NCBI GenBank assembly: GCA_030731745.1 | Contig: JANQTJ010000046.1 | Coordinates: forward strand, 1 to 64,000 | Length of the DNA stretch: 64,000 nt | Reading direction: 5' to 3' | DNA from: Flaviramulus sp. | GTDB taxonomy: Bacteria; Bacteroidota; Bacteroidia; Flavobacteriales; Flavobacteriaceae | Part shown: positions 46,120-56,478 of the stretch, piece after piece | How the letters are laid out: every line of letters starts with the position of its first letter | How positions within the stretch are numbered: the first letter of the stretch is position 1 | The notes under the pieces: model-generated | What the model was told of the DNA's origin: nothing | What the model saw: the letters and a program-made list of their open reading frames with translations, nothing else | Databases searched by the model: none | Program-made: the position numbers and the translations under genes

Positions 46120-49100
46120 ATGAAAAACTTGTTAATCATTTTTATTTCAAGTTGTTTGTTTATATCCTGTATTTCTGAAAAAAAGAATTCAAACTTATTT
46201 ATATTAAAAAATAGTTCTACTAGAATCACTTTTGAGAATACTTTAAATTATACTGAAGTTTTAAATCCCTATACCTATAGAAATTTTTATAATGGTGGTG
46301 GCGTTGCTTTGGGTGACATTAATAATGATGGGTTATTAGACATTTACTTTTCAGGTAATTTGGTTGACAATGAATTATATTTAAATAAAGGCAATTGGAA
46401 ATTTGAAAATATTACTAAAAATGCAGGTGTTGGATGTGAAAATGTTTGGTCATCTGGTGTTACTTTTATTGATATAAATTATGATGGGTTTTTAGATATT
46501 TATGTTTGTAAAGCAGGACCACCTAGTGATAATGCGAACAGACACAATGAATTATTTATAAATAACGGTGATTTAACTTTTACAGAACAATCCAAAGAAT
46601 ATGGATTAGATTTGGTAGGACTTGCGGTTCAAGCTAATTTTTTTGATTATGATAAGGATGGTGATTTAGACTGTTACTTGTTAAGTAACTCTATTAAAGC
46701 TGTTGGTAATTATGATTTTATAAAAGATCAAAGAAATAAACCAACTAATAATGGCAACAAGTTATTAAGAAATGATAATAATTATTTTGTAGATGTAACT
46801 GATGAAGCCAATATATATTCTAGTGCTATTGGTTTTGGTTTAGGTATTTCAGTTAGCGATTATAATAATGATACTTGGCCTGATATTTTTATTTCAAATG
46901 ATTTCTTTGAAAGAGATTATTTATATATTAATAACCAAGACGGCACTTTTAAGGAAGATTTAGTAAACCAATTTGGTTCTATTTCTATGGGTTCTATGGG
47001 AGCTGATGCTGCCGATTTGGATAACGATTCCAGAACAGATATTATGGTAACTGAAATGTTACCAAAAACAATTGAGAGACAACGTACAAAAACATTGTTT
47101 GAATCATGGAATAAACATGAAATGGCCAATAAAAATGGCTATCACCATCAATTTTCTAGAAATACACTTCATAGAAATATGGGAAACAATTCGTTTCTAG
47201 AAGTTAGTCGATATTCAAACGTAGCAGCCTCAGAATGGAGTTGGGCATCATTAATGTTTGATGCCGATAATGACGGTTTAAAAGATATTTTTATAAGTAA
47301 TGGCATATATAAAGATCTGTTAGACAGAGATTATTTAACATACATGGCTAATGAGGATAAGATTAGAGACATGATAAAGACTGATAAAGAAGTCATGAAT
47401 AAACTTATAGACTTGATGCCTTCGCAAGCATTGCCAAATGCAGTATTTAAAAATGAAGGTCATTTTGATTTTACAGACCAAACATCAGCTTGGGGTTTAG
47501 ATAAACCAAGTTTTAGTAATGGAAGTGCATATGGGGATATTGATAATGATGGTGATTTAGATTTAGTAGTTAATAATGTAAATATGCCTTCATTTATTTA
47601 TGAAAACACTTCAGATTCTACCAATTATAAAAGTATAACCGTAAAGTTGATTAGTGGAGGTAAAAACACTTATGCCATTGGTGCTAAGGCAGAAATATTT
47701 TATAATGGAAAACAATATGGGGTTTTAGAAAATTTTCCGTCAAGAGGTTTTCAAAGTTCTATATCACCTAATTTATTATTTGGTACCAACAGTAGTCATG
47801 TAATAGATAGCTTAATTATTACTTGGCCAAATGGACAAAAAAATAAACATGAAAGCTTAAAAACTAATCAAACTTATACCTTTAAACAACCAGATATAGG
47901 TGATTTAGCTCCAAATAATAATATCTATAATTTTGAAAATCCACTAATTGGAACTGATGATTTTTTTCAATTTATTCACAAAGAAAATAATTCAGTAGAT
48001 TTTAATATGGAACAATTATTACCCGAAATGTTTAATAACGAAGGGCCTAATATTACAAGTGCTGATATAAATAATGACGGGATTAATGATTTTTATATTG
48101 GAGGTGCAAAAGGGCAAACAGGAGCTTTGTTTATTTCTAAAAAAGATGGTTATTTTGAAGAAATAACAGAACCTTTTAAATTTAATGCTAAATCTGAGGA
48201 TACCAATGCTGCTTTTTTTGATAGCGATAATGATGGTGATTTAGATTTATATGTTTGTAGTGGCGGAAAATCATTTTCAAAATTCGATTTTTCATTAAAT
48301 GATAGATTATATATTAACGATGGCAATCAAAACTTCACTTTAAGTTTAAAATCTTTAAAATTTGATGTACCAATTAGTACATCCACTATTTCAGTATATG
48401 ATTTTGATAAAGACGGGGATAATGATATTTTTATTGGAGAACGCTTTAAAGTTGAAACTTATGGTATACCAACTTCTGGTTATATATTAATTAACAATGG
48501 TAATAATAATTTTGAAACTACTAATCCCAATTCATTAAAAAATATTGGATTAATTACGGATTCAGAATGGGTAGATTTAAATAATGATGGCTTAAAAGAT
48601 TTAGTAGTTGTTGGTGAGTGGATGCCTATTTCTGTTTTTATAAATAACAAAGGTGTTTTATCAAATAAAACAGCAGATTTTGGATTAAGTGAAACATCTG
48701 GTTTTTGGAAAACAATTAAAGTAAGTGATATAAATAATGATGGTTTACCAGATATTATAGCTGGTAATAAAGGAGGGAATTCATTCTTTAAAAATGATAC
48801 TAGAATGTACGTCTCAGATTTTGATAATAATGGTACTGTTGAGCAAATTATCTGTCATAAAAAGGGGGGGGATTATTATCCTATTTTGGATAGAGATGAG
48901 TTAATTTCTCAAATAGCTAGTTTAAAACAAAAGTTACTTTTTTATAAGGATTATGCCAATGCCAGTATGAAAACTATTTTCAATAATGAGCAGCTTGATA
49001 AAGCAACAATTTTAGATGTTAAAATGATTAATTCAACCTTATTTATTAATAAAAATAATAACTTTATAGCTAATAATTTACCAAATGAAATACAATATTC

Positions 49101-49386
49101 AAACGTCGAAGCTATTGAAGTTTTAGATATTAATAATGATGGTTACTTGGATATGTTTTTTGGAGGTAATCAGTATTTAATTAAGCCTCAATTTGGAATA
49201 CAGGACGCTTCAGAAGGTTGGTTGCTATATGGAGATAAAGGGAAAATATTTGGTAAAGTTTTACCATTACATATAAAAGGTCAAATAAGAGATTTTAACT
49301 TAAATAAGTTAAACGGTAAAAATTATTTGTTAACTACAATTAATAACGATAGATTAAAATTTTATGAAATTAAATTATCTAAATAA
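46120..49386 (+). CDS. VCBS/FG-GAP repeat lipoprotein with ASPIC/UnbV domain (paralog 1)
   Basis: A 1,088-residue lipoprotein (FISC, Cys17) of the CRTAC1-like group. It consists of repeated beta-propeller blades with Ca-binding loops such as DINNDGLLDIY, DYDKDGDLDCY and DIDNDGDLDLVVNN, interrupted at about 505-590 by an ASPIC/UnbV domain (IGAKAEIFYNGKQYGV..FPSRGFQSS..WPNGQKNKHESL). A second propeller region follows. It is probably on the outer membrane surface. Its function is unknown; its place downstream of SusC/D suggests glycan binding or enzyme scaffolding. A G8 run at 48864-48871 lies in the 3' third. The 3' end overlaps the next gene by 23 bases. Confidence 0.88.
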   Translation: MKNLLIIFISSCLFISCISEKKNSNLFILKNSSTRITFENTLNYTEVLNPYTYRNFYNGGGVALGDINNDGLLDIYFSGNLVDNELYLNKGNWKFENITKNAGVGCENVWSSGVTFIDINYDGFLDIYVCKAGPPSDNANRHNELFINNGDLTFTEQSKEYGLDLVGLAVQANFFDYDKDGDLDCYLLSNSIKAVGNYDFIKDQRNKPTNNGNKLLRNDNNYFVDVTDEANIYSSAIGFGLGISVSDYNNDTWPDIFISNDFFERDYLYINNQDGTFKEDLVNQFGSISMGSMGADAADLDNDSRTDIMVTEMLPKTIERQRTKTLFESWNKHEMANKNGYHHQFSRNTLHRNMGNNSFLEVSRYSNVAASEWSWASLMFDADNDGLKDIFISNGIYKDLLDRDYLTYMANEDKIRDMIKTDKEVMNKLIDLMPSQALPNAVFKNEGHFDFTDQTSAWGLDKPSFSNGSAYGDIDNDGDLDLVVNNVNMPSFIYENTSDSTNYKSITVKLISGGKNTYAIGAKAEIFYNGKQYGVLENFPSRGFQSSISPNLLFGTNSSHVIDSLIITWPNGQKNKHESLKTNQTYTFKQPDIGDLAPNNNIYNFENPLIGTDDFFQFIHKENNSVDFNMEQLLPEMFNNEGPNITSADINNDGINDFYIGGAKGQTGALFISKKDGYFEEITEPFKFNAKSEDTNAAFFDSDNDGDLDLYVCSGGKSFSKFDFSLNDRLYINDGNQNFTLSLKSLKFDVPISTSTISVYDFDKDGDNDIFIGERFKVETYGIPTSGYILINNGNNNFETTNPNSLKNIGLITDSEWVDLNNDGLKDLVVVGEWMPISVFINNKGVLSNKTADFGLSETSGFWKTIKVSDINNDGLPDIIAGNKGGNSFFKNDTRMYVSDFDNNGTVEQIICHKKGGDYYPILDRDELISQIASLKQKLLFYKDYANASMKTIFNNEQLDKATILDVKMINSTLFINKNNNFIANNLPNEIQYSNVEAIEVLDINNDGYLDMFFGGNQYLIKPQFGIQDASEGWLLYGDKGKIFGKVLPLHIKGQIRDFNLNKLNGKNYLLTTINNDRLKFYEIKLSK
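48864..48871 (+). repeat. run of eight G bases inside VCBS paralog 1
   Basis: AAAAAGGGGGGGGATT encodes Lys-Lys-Gly-Gly-Asp at about codon 917. Long G runs are rare in such AT-rich DNA. Slippage by one base would truncate or frameshift the last ~170 residues, so this could be a contingency tract. Confidence 0.6.
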
Positions 49387-49936
49387 GATATTACTTTTTT
49401 CTTCAATTATATTAGTTTACTCATGTCAATCAGACTATACAAAACTTGTTAAAAAGGAGTTGGCTAGTGGTGTAAAGAATGACTCAGTATTTTATAATTT
49501 AAAATTCGGACAAACAAAAAGTCATTTTTTTGAAACTTGTTGGGAGTTAAACAAAAAAAGAATTTTAACTCATGGACCTAATAATAGCTATGTTCAAAGT
49601 TTTTTGTATCCTAAAGATTCTACAAATACAACTGAAACAATGCGCATGTTGTTTTATGCTAAATTCAACTCAAAAGACATCATAAAAGCTATAGATGTTA
49701 AATTTTCTTATGTAGCTTGGGCGCCATGGAATAAAGAATTACAATCAGATAAATTATTGCCAAAAATACAAGATACCTTAATGAAATGGTATCCTGGAAA
49801 CGATTTTATGAAAGTTAAAGATGTTTTAGTAAAGGTAGATGGTAATAGACAAATTCAATTATCTATTGAGTCAGAAGTTGAAGTTTCTGTGCTTATTGAA
49901 GATTTATCATATAAGTATAATAATTTGAATAAGTAA
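49364..49936 (+). CDS. small lipoprotein of unknown function within the VCBS cluster
   Basis: A 190-residue lipoprotein (LVYSC, Cys21) starting inside the preceding gene (23-base overlap) and ending 3 bases before the next, so it is translated with them. It shows alternating strands and helices with aromatic residues (VAWAPWNKEL, MKWYPGNDFM). I recognise no family. Its tight linkage suggests it works with the VCBS proteins. Confidence 0.75.
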   Translation: MKLNYLNKILLFSSIILVYSCQSDYTKLVKKELASGVKNDSVFYNLKFGQTKSHFFETCWELNKKRILTHGPNNSYVQSFLYPKDSTNTTETMRMLFYAKFNSKDIIKAIDVKFSYVAWAPWNKELQSDKLLPKIQDTLMKWYPGNDFMKVKDVLVKVDGNRQIQLSIESEVEVSVLIEDLSYKYNNLNK

Positions 49937-49939
49937 AAA

Positions 49940-52900
49940 ATGATAAAACATACTTATATATTTTGTGTTTTAATAATACTCTTTTCTTGCAGTAAAAAAG
50001 AAGACACGGTTATTGAAGTAAAACCTCAATTTGAGTTACTATCCTCAGAAATAACAGGAATTGATTTTAAAAATGATTTAACCTCCACCGATGATTTTAA
50101 CGTTTATAAATACCGAAATTTTTATAATGGCGGTGGTGTTGCCATAGGCGATATCAATAATGATGGACTACAGGATGTATATTTAACTTCAAATTTAAAT
50201 CAGAATAAACTTTACTTAAATAAAGGAAATTTTAAGTTTGAAGATATTACTGAAAAAGCACTAGTTGGTGGTACAAAAGCTTGGTCTACAGGTGTTTCAA
50301 TGGTTGATATAAATGCAGATGGCTATTTAGATATTTATGTTTGTAATTCTGGTGATGTAAAAGGTGATAACAAGCAAAATGAATTTTTTATTAATAATGG
50401 CGATTTAACCTTTACAGATAAAGCTTCTGAATTAGGATTAGATGATAAGGGCTTTTCAACCCATGCCTCTTTTTTTGATTATGACAATGATGGCGATTTA
50501 GATGTATATCTTCTAAATAATTCGTATCAAGCTATTGGTAGTTTTAATTTAACAAAAAATGAGCGCCCAAAAAGAGACGTTTTAGGAGGTGATAAATTAT
50601 TTGAAAACAGAGATGGTAAATTTATTGATGTTAGCGAAAAAGCAGGTATCTACGGAAGTATTATTGGTTTTGGTTTAGGTGTTACCGTGGGCGATATGAA
50701 TAATGATGGTTGGCAAGATATTTATGTTTCTAATGATTTTTTTGAAAGAGATTATCTATATATAAATAATCAAAATGGTACGTTTAAAGAGTGCTTAACA
50801 TCGTCATTAAATTCTATTAGTGGCGCATCTATGGGTGCCGATGCTGCAGATATTAATAATGATGGATACAACGATATTTTTGTAACAGAAATGTTACCTA
50901 GCGAATATGATAGACTAAAAACAGTAACCACTTTTGAAGATTGGAATAAATATCAATATAACTTAAAAAACGATTACTATCATCAGTTTACTCGAAACAT
51001 GTTACAACTAAACAATAGTAATTTAACCTTCAGCGAAGTAGGGCGTTTTAGTGGTGTTGAAGCATCCGATTGGAGTTGGGGAGCCTTGTTTTTTGATATG
51101 AATAATGATGGGTTTAAAGATCTTTTTATTGCTAACGGTATTTACAAAGATTTAACCAATCAAGATTATTTAAAATACATATCAAATGAAGAAGTCTTAC
51201 AGGCTTTAGTGTCAAATAATAAAGTAGATTATAAAAAATTAATTGATATCATTCCTTCAAATAAGGTTAAAAACCATGCTTATATTAATAAAGGTAGTTT
51301 AGAATTTAAGCGTGAAGAAAATGGTTTAAATACGGAAGGCTTTTCAAATGGTTCTGCTTATGGGGATTTAGATAATGATGGCGATTTAGATTTGATTGTT
51401 AATAATGTAAATATGCCATTATTTGTTTATCAAAATAATTTAAAAGATAAAAATTCTCATTATTTAAAAGTAATACTAAAAGGTGAGGGATTAAATGCAG
51501 ATGGAATCGGCGCTAAACTTAAATTGACTAACAAATCAAATACCTATTTTTTAGAGCAACAACCTGTTAGAGGTTTTCAGTCATCTATGGATAATAGAGC
51601 TAACTTTGGATTTAAAGATACAGATAGTTTAACATTATCAGTTACATGGCCTTCTGGCAAAGTATCAAAGTTATCAAGTTTAGAAGCTAATAAAACCATA
51701 ACCTTATTTGAGAAAGATGCCACTATAGAAACGCAACAACGGCTAGTTAATAATGAAATTGATTCTGATATTTTTACTAAAAACGAGGATTTTTTAGATT
51801 TTGTGCATAAAGAGAATAATTATAGCGATTTTAATATTGAACGGTTATTACCTTTTATGCGCAGTAGCGAAGGTCCAAAAATGGCTCTAGGTGATGTAAA
51901 TGGTGATGGTGAAACAGATGTTTTTATTGGAGGATCAAAAGGTGTTTCAGCCAAATTATTTTTGCAAAAAAATAATCGATTTACAGAAAGTAATACTTCA
52001 GTTTTTGATAAAAACAAGGCTTCTGAAGATGCAGAAAATGTGTTTTTTGATGCAGATAATGACGGTGATTTAGATTTGTATGTTTGTAGTGGAGGTGTTG
52101 AGTTTTCAAAGTTTAGCCCAAATTATTTAGATAAGTTATATTTTAATGATGGTAATGGTAATTTTACAGTATCACCTCAGATTTTGCCAACAAAATCTGG
52201 TTATCATAGCAGTAGTACTGTAGCGATTACAGACATCGATAATGATAACGATTTAGATATTTTTATTGGTGAAAGAATGATTCCAAATGCTTATGGAACA
52301 TCAGGCTCTGGTTATCTTTTGATAAATGATGGTAAGGGAAATTTTAATGAAAATTCCAATCAAATCGCTCCAAAATTTAAAGAATTAGGAATGATTACTG
52401 ATGCTATTTTTACAGATATTAATAATGATAATTTTAAAGATTTAGTAGTTGTTGGAGAATTTATGGGTGTTAAAGTCTTTGTAAATAATAACGGTGTTTT
52501 TACTGAATCTAAAAATAATCAGTTAGCTAATTTGAAAGGATGGTGGAATACCATACAGCAAAGCGATTTAGATAATGATGGTGATATGGATTTAATTTTG
52601 GGTAATCATGGCTTAAATAGTAGGTTTAAAGCAAGCGTTGAAAAACCAATAAAACTATTTACAAATGATTTTGACGGAAATAGTTTTTCAGACCCAATAC
52701 TAACTTTCACTTCAGAAAATGGAAAACATTACCCTTATGCATTAAGACATAATTTAGTAGATCAATTAAAATATTTAAGTAAGAAATATCCAGATTATGA
52801 ATCGTTTAAAGATGCTTCAATCACAGATATTTTTACTAAAGAGCAATTAGATAGTAGTATCGTTTTAGAGGCTAATACCTTAAATTCAATAATTCTTATT

Positions 52901-53227
52901 AATAAAGGCGATTTTAATTTTGACGTAAAAAGCTTGCCTTTTGAAACCCAATTTTCTCCAATTTATGCTATTTCAACCCACGATTTTGATAATGATGGCG
53001 ATCAAGATATTCTTCTAGGAGGTAATTTAAATGGTGTTATGCCTGAGTTTGGAAGATATGATGCGTCTTATGGAAACTACCTTGAAAATCTTGGAGGGAA
53101 TAATTTTAAATATCATAAAACAGGTAAAGGCTTGAAGATAAACGGACAAATAAGAGATATTAAAATAATAAATAATAAAATTTTAATAACTAAAAATAAC
53201 GACTCGTTAGAGGTTTATAATTACTAA
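49940..53227 (+). CDS. VCBS/FG-GAP repeat lipoprotein with ASPIC/UnbV domain (paralog 2)
   Basis: A 1,095-residue paralog of the proteins on either side. The lipoprotein signal ends LFSCSKKEDT (Cys17); the KKED after Cys resembles the surface-export signal of Bacteroidota lipoproteins. Ca-loop repeats include DINNDGLQDVY, DYDNDGDLDVY and DLDNDGDLDLIVNN. The ASPIC/UnbV domain is at about 507-590 (IGAKLKLTNKS..VRGFQSSMDNR..WPSGKVSKLSSL). It starts 3 bases after the small lipoprotein gene and ends 1 base before paralog 3. Function unknown; probably surface-exposed. Confidence 0.88.
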   Translation: MIKHTYIFCVLIILFSCSKKEDTVIEVKPQFELLSSEITGIDFKNDLTSTDDFNVYKYRNFYNGGGVAIGDINNDGLQDVYLTSNLNQNKLYLNKGNFKFEDITEKALVGGTKAWSTGVSMVDINADGYLDIYVCNSGDVKGDNKQNEFFINNGDLTFTDKASELGLDDKGFSTHASFFDYDNDGDLDVYLLNNSYQAIGSFNLTKNERPKRDVLGGDKLFENRDGKFIDVSEKAGIYGSIIGFGLGVTVGDMNNDGWQDIYVSNDFFERDYLYINNQNGTFKECLTSSLNSISGASMGADAADINNDGYNDIFVTEMLPSEYDRLKTVTTFEDWNKYQYNLKNDYYHQFTRNMLQLNNSNLTFSEVGRFSGVEASDWSWGALFFDMNNDGFKDLFIANGIYKDLTNQDYLKYISNEEVLQALVSNNKVDYKKLIDIIPSNKVKNHAYINKGSLEFKREENGLNTEGFSNGSAYGDLDNDGDLDLIVNNVNMPLFVYQNNLKDKNSHYLKVILKGEGLNADGIGAKLKLTNKSNTYFLEQQPVRGFQSSMDNRANFGFKDTDSLTLSVTWPSGKVSKLSSLEANKTITLFEKDATIETQQRLVNNEIDSDIFTKNEDFLDFVHKENNYSDFNIERLLPFMRSSEGPKMALGDVNGDGETDVFIGGSKGVSAKLFLQKNNRFTESNTSVFDKNKASEDAENVFFDADNDGDLDLYVCSGGVEFSKFSPNYLDKLYFNDGNGNFTVSPQILPTKSGYHSSSTVAITDIDNDNDLDIFIGERMIPNAYGTSGSGYLLINDGKGNFNENSNQIAPKFKELGMITDAIFTDINNDNFKDLVVVGEFMGVKVFVNNNGVFTESKNNQLANLKGWWNTIQQSDLDNDGDMDLILGNHGLNSRFKASVEKPIKLFTNDFDGNSFSDPILTFTSENGKHYPYALRHNLVDQLKYLSKKYPDYESFKDASITDIFTKEQLDSSIVLEANTLNSIILINKGDFNFDVKSLPFETQFSPIYAISTHDFDNDGDQDILLGGNLNGVMPEFGRYDASYGNYLENLGGNNFKYHKTGKGLKINGQIRDIKIINNKILITKNNDSLEVYNY

Positions 53228-53228
53228 T

Positions 53229-56200
53229 ATGACAAAGAAAATAGTCTTTATTTTTATATTAATTTTAGGTTGTACCAAAAAAGAGGATAACACTTCAGTT
53301 GAAGATGTTACTACCGATATTGCTGCTTTTAATACAATTGATTCAAAAGTTTCGGCAATTGATTTTTCAAATGATTTAGTAGATACAGGCGATTTAAATA
53401 TTATTGAATATCTCTATTATTACAATGGTGGTGGCGTTGCTATGGGAGATATAAATAATGATGGTTTGGATGATATTTATCTGACTGCAAACCAAAAACC
53501 AGATAAATTATATCTTAATTTGGGAGATTTAAAATTTAAAGATATCTCTTTAACATCAGGTATTAGTCAAGAGTCAACATGGTCTACAGGTGTAACCATG
53601 TCCGATGTTAATAATGACGGTTTTATAGATATTTATGTATGTAAAGTAGGTAATTATAAAAGCTTAAAGGCTCATAATGAATTATATATTAACAATGGCG
53701 ATAATACATTTAAAGAGCAATCTGAGGCCTACGGTTTGAATTTTTCTGGATTATCAACTCAGGCTTCTTTTTTTGATTATGATAATGATGGAGATGTAGA
53801 TATGTATTTATTAAACCATTCTGTTCATACACCATATTCATACGGAAACACTAATTTAAGGTTAAAACCAGATTCTCTTGCAGGAGATGTTTTTTATGAA
53901 AATATCACAGAAAATGGTACAACAAAATTTATTGATGTTACAGAAGCATCCAAAATTTACAATAGTGCCTTAGGTTATGGGCTTGCTATAGCAACATCTG
54001 ATATTAATAATGATGGGTTTATTGATATTTATGTAGGTAACGATTTCCATGAGAATGATTACTTATACATCAATAACGGCGATAAAACATTTACGGAGTT
54101 AAGTGATGCTTATTTTAATCATACTTCAAGGTTTACTATGGGTGTTGATGTTGCAGATATTAATAATGATGAAAAATTGGATATAATCACCCTAGATATG
54201 ATGCCTAATAAAGCAGAAATTTTTCTTAAATCTGGAGGTGAGGATACTGATAAAGTAGATAAAATAAAAAAGTCATTTGGATTTCAACAACAATATGCAC
54301 GCAATCATTTACAAATAAATAAAGGAAACTACTTTATGGATGTTGCTTTAATGTCTGAAACTCACGCAACAGATTGGAGTTGGTCGCCATTAATTATGGA
54401 TTATGATAATGATGGTTTAAATGATATTTACATTACAAATGGAATTTATAAAAGACCTAACGATTTAGATTATATAAACTATTTGAGTAATTTGGATTTT
54501 GCTAAATATGCAGAAACCGAGCAAGATACCTTAGAGCAAAAGCTAATTAATACCATGCCAATGCTTAATTTGCCAAATGTTTTATTTAAAAATGAAGGTA
54601 ATTTAACTTTTCAAAAGAAACTGCTGGAAAAAGATAATTTAAGTACTTACTCAAACGGAGCAGCCTACTCAGATTTAGATAATGATGGCGATTTAGATAT
54701 TGTAGTAAATAATATAAATCAGAAAGCTACACTTTTAGAAAATACTGCATCTAATAATTATCTTACTATAAATTTATCTCAAAATAACAGTTTAACTAAT
54801 ACTAATGGAGCTAAAGTATATCTCTTTTCTGGCGATAAATCTTATTATAAGGAGCAAACTACAGTCAAAGGATTTTTATCAAGTTCAACACGAAAAGTAC
54901 ATTTTGGATTAAATAATATAGATAAAGTAGATTCTTTAAAAGTTATTTGGAATAATGGTACTGAAACAGTAAAACAAGATATCAAGATAAATTCTGAGGT
55001 AGAGATTAATAACGAAAATGCCAAAAAATATTCATACGATAACAAATTACAAAATATAGAAGTCGTTGAGTTTAATTACCAACATCAAGAAAACAACTTT
55101 TTAGATTATGAGCGTGAATCTTTAATTCCTGAGAATCTCTCTACAGAAGGACCATCAGTGGTTTTTGAAGATTTTAATTCAGATGGGTTAAAAGACTTAT
55201 TTATTGGGGGTGCCAGAAATCAAGAACCGGTATTTTATTTACAAAATGTTGATGGTAACTTTAAAACTAAAAATATAATTGCCTTTAAAAAAGATGTAAT
55301 GTTTGAAGATGTAGATGCTGTAGCATTTGATATTGATAATGATGGCGATTTAGATATTTATGCATTAAGCGGGGGTAACGACTACCAAGAGGGCAACCCT
55401 ATGCTAGAAGACAGAGTTTATATTAATGATGGAAAAGCAAATTTTACAAAACTAAATTCCAATTTATTAAAAACTAATGGGGGGTCAGTCTCTACTTTTG
55501 ATTTTGATAAAGATGGTTTTGATGATTTGTTTATTGGCAATAGGTCTATTCCTGGAGCTTATGGATTAACACCTATTAGTTATATTTTACGAAACCGTGG
55601 TGAAAATAATTTCGAAGTTGTTGAGCAAAAAAGATACGGAATGATTACAGATAGTAAGTGGGCAGATATAGATGGCGATGGTCTGATTGAATTAATTTTA
55701 GCTGGAGATTGGATGCCAATAACTGTTTTGTCATATAATTCTAATGGGAAATTTGATAATAAAACGCAAAAATTTGGCTTAGATAAAAGCAATGGTATGT
55801 GGAATGATATTGAAATTACCGATATAAATAATGATGGTTACTTAGATATTATTGCTGGAAATACCGGCTTAAATTTTAAATGGAAAGCCTCAATTGAAAA
55901 ACCTGTTAAAATTCACTTAGATGATTTTGATAAAAATGAACAATTAGATCAACTCATTTTTTACAATTACTTTGGAAAATATGCTCCTTTTGCATCAAAA
56001 GATAAGCTTGTACAACAATTGCCATCATTAAAAAAAAGGTTTTTAAATTATAATGTGTTTTCAAAAGTTGAGAACGTTTTTGATTTAATCCAAAAAGAAG
56101 AATCTGAAATTTTAGAAACTAAATATATTTATGAGCTACAATCGATGATATATTTAAATACTGGCATCACATTTACACCTCAGCCTCTCCCAAAACAAGC

Positions 56201-56465
56201 ACAACTTAGTACTATTGAAGATATTATAATTGATGGGAATAAAATTGTTTTCACAGGGAATTATAATGGGTTTGTTGTAGAATTAGGACAAAGTTCATCA
56301 AACTCAGGAGGTGTATTAACATCTAATAAAGATGGTGTATTTGACTATCAATCTTTAAACCTACCAAAACAAATAAGTGGTAGAAAAATAATTAAGCTAA
56401 AAGAAAATAGCTATTTAGTTATTACAAACAACAACAAGTCATATAGAATAAATTTAAAAAACTAG
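53229..56465 (+). CDS. VCBS/FG-GAP repeat lipoprotein with ASPIC/UnbV domain (paralog 3)
   Basis: A 1,078-residue third paralog with a short lipoprotein signal ending ILGCTKKEDN (Cys15), again with KKED after Cys. Repeats include DINNDGLDDIY, DYDNDGDVDMY and DLDNDGDLDIVVNN. The ASPIC/UnbV domain near 510-590 is more divergent (NGAKVYLFSG..VKGFLSSSTRK..WNNGTETVKQ), having lost the WPNG/WPSG form. It ends 13 bases before the haloperoxidase-like gene. Divergence among the three suggests distinct partners rather than recent duplication. Confidence 0.88.
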   Translation: MTKKIVFIFILILGCTKKEDNTSVEDVTTDIAAFNTIDSKVSAIDFSNDLVDTGDLNIIEYLYYYNGGGVAMGDINNDGLDDIYLTANQKPDKLYLNLGDLKFKDISLTSGISQESTWSTGVTMSDVNNDGFIDIYVCKVGNYKSLKAHNELYINNGDNTFKEQSEAYGLNFSGLSTQASFFDYDNDGDVDMYLLNHSVHTPYSYGNTNLRLKPDSLAGDVFYENITENGTTKFIDVTEASKIYNSALGYGLAIATSDINNDGFIDIYVGNDFHENDYLYINNGDKTFTELSDAYFNHTSRFTMGVDVADINNDEKLDIITLDMMPNKAEIFLKSGGEDTDKVDKIKKSFGFQQQYARNHLQINKGNYFMDVALMSETHATDWSWSPLIMDYDNDGLNDIYITNGIYKRPNDLDYINYLSNLDFAKYAETEQDTLEQKLINTMPMLNLPNVLFKNEGNLTFQKKLLEKDNLSTYSNGAAYSDLDNDGDLDIVVNNINQKATLLENTASNNYLTINLSQNNSLTNTNGAKVYLFSGDKSYYKEQTTVKGFLSSSTRKVHFGLNNIDKVDSLKVIWNNGTETVKQDIKINSEVEINNENAKKYSYDNKLQNIEVVEFNYQHQENNFLDYERESLIPENLSTEGPSVVFEDFNSDGLKDLFIGGARNQEPVFYLQNVDGNFKTKNIIAFKKDVMFEDVDAVAFDIDNDGDLDIYALSGGNDYQEGNPMLEDRVYINDGKANFTKLNSNLLKTNGGSVSTFDFDKDGFDDLFIGNRSIPGAYGLTPISYILRNRGENNFEVVEQKRYGMITDSKWADIDGDGLIELILAGDWMPITVLSYNSNGKFDNKTQKFGLDKSNGMWNDIEITDINNDGYLDIIAGNTGLNFKWKASIEKPVKIHLDDFDKNEQLDQLIFYNYFGKYAPFASKDKLVQQLPSLKKRFLNYNVFSKVENVFDLIQKEESEILETKYIYELQSMIYLNTGITFTPQPLPKQAQLSTIEDIIIDGNKIVFTGNYNGFVVELGQSSSNSGGVLTSNKDGVFDYQSLNLPKQISGRKIIKLKENSYLVITNNNKSYRINLKN

Positions 56466-56478
56466 AATAAAAACTGTA

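Noticed and set aside
46300-56400. CRISPR-like or DNA-level tandem repeats in the VCBS genes
   Set aside because: The repeated GATNNTAATGATGG-like strings reflect recurring Asp-Asn-Asp-Gly calcium loops in the proteins, with irregular spacing, not a DNA repeat array.
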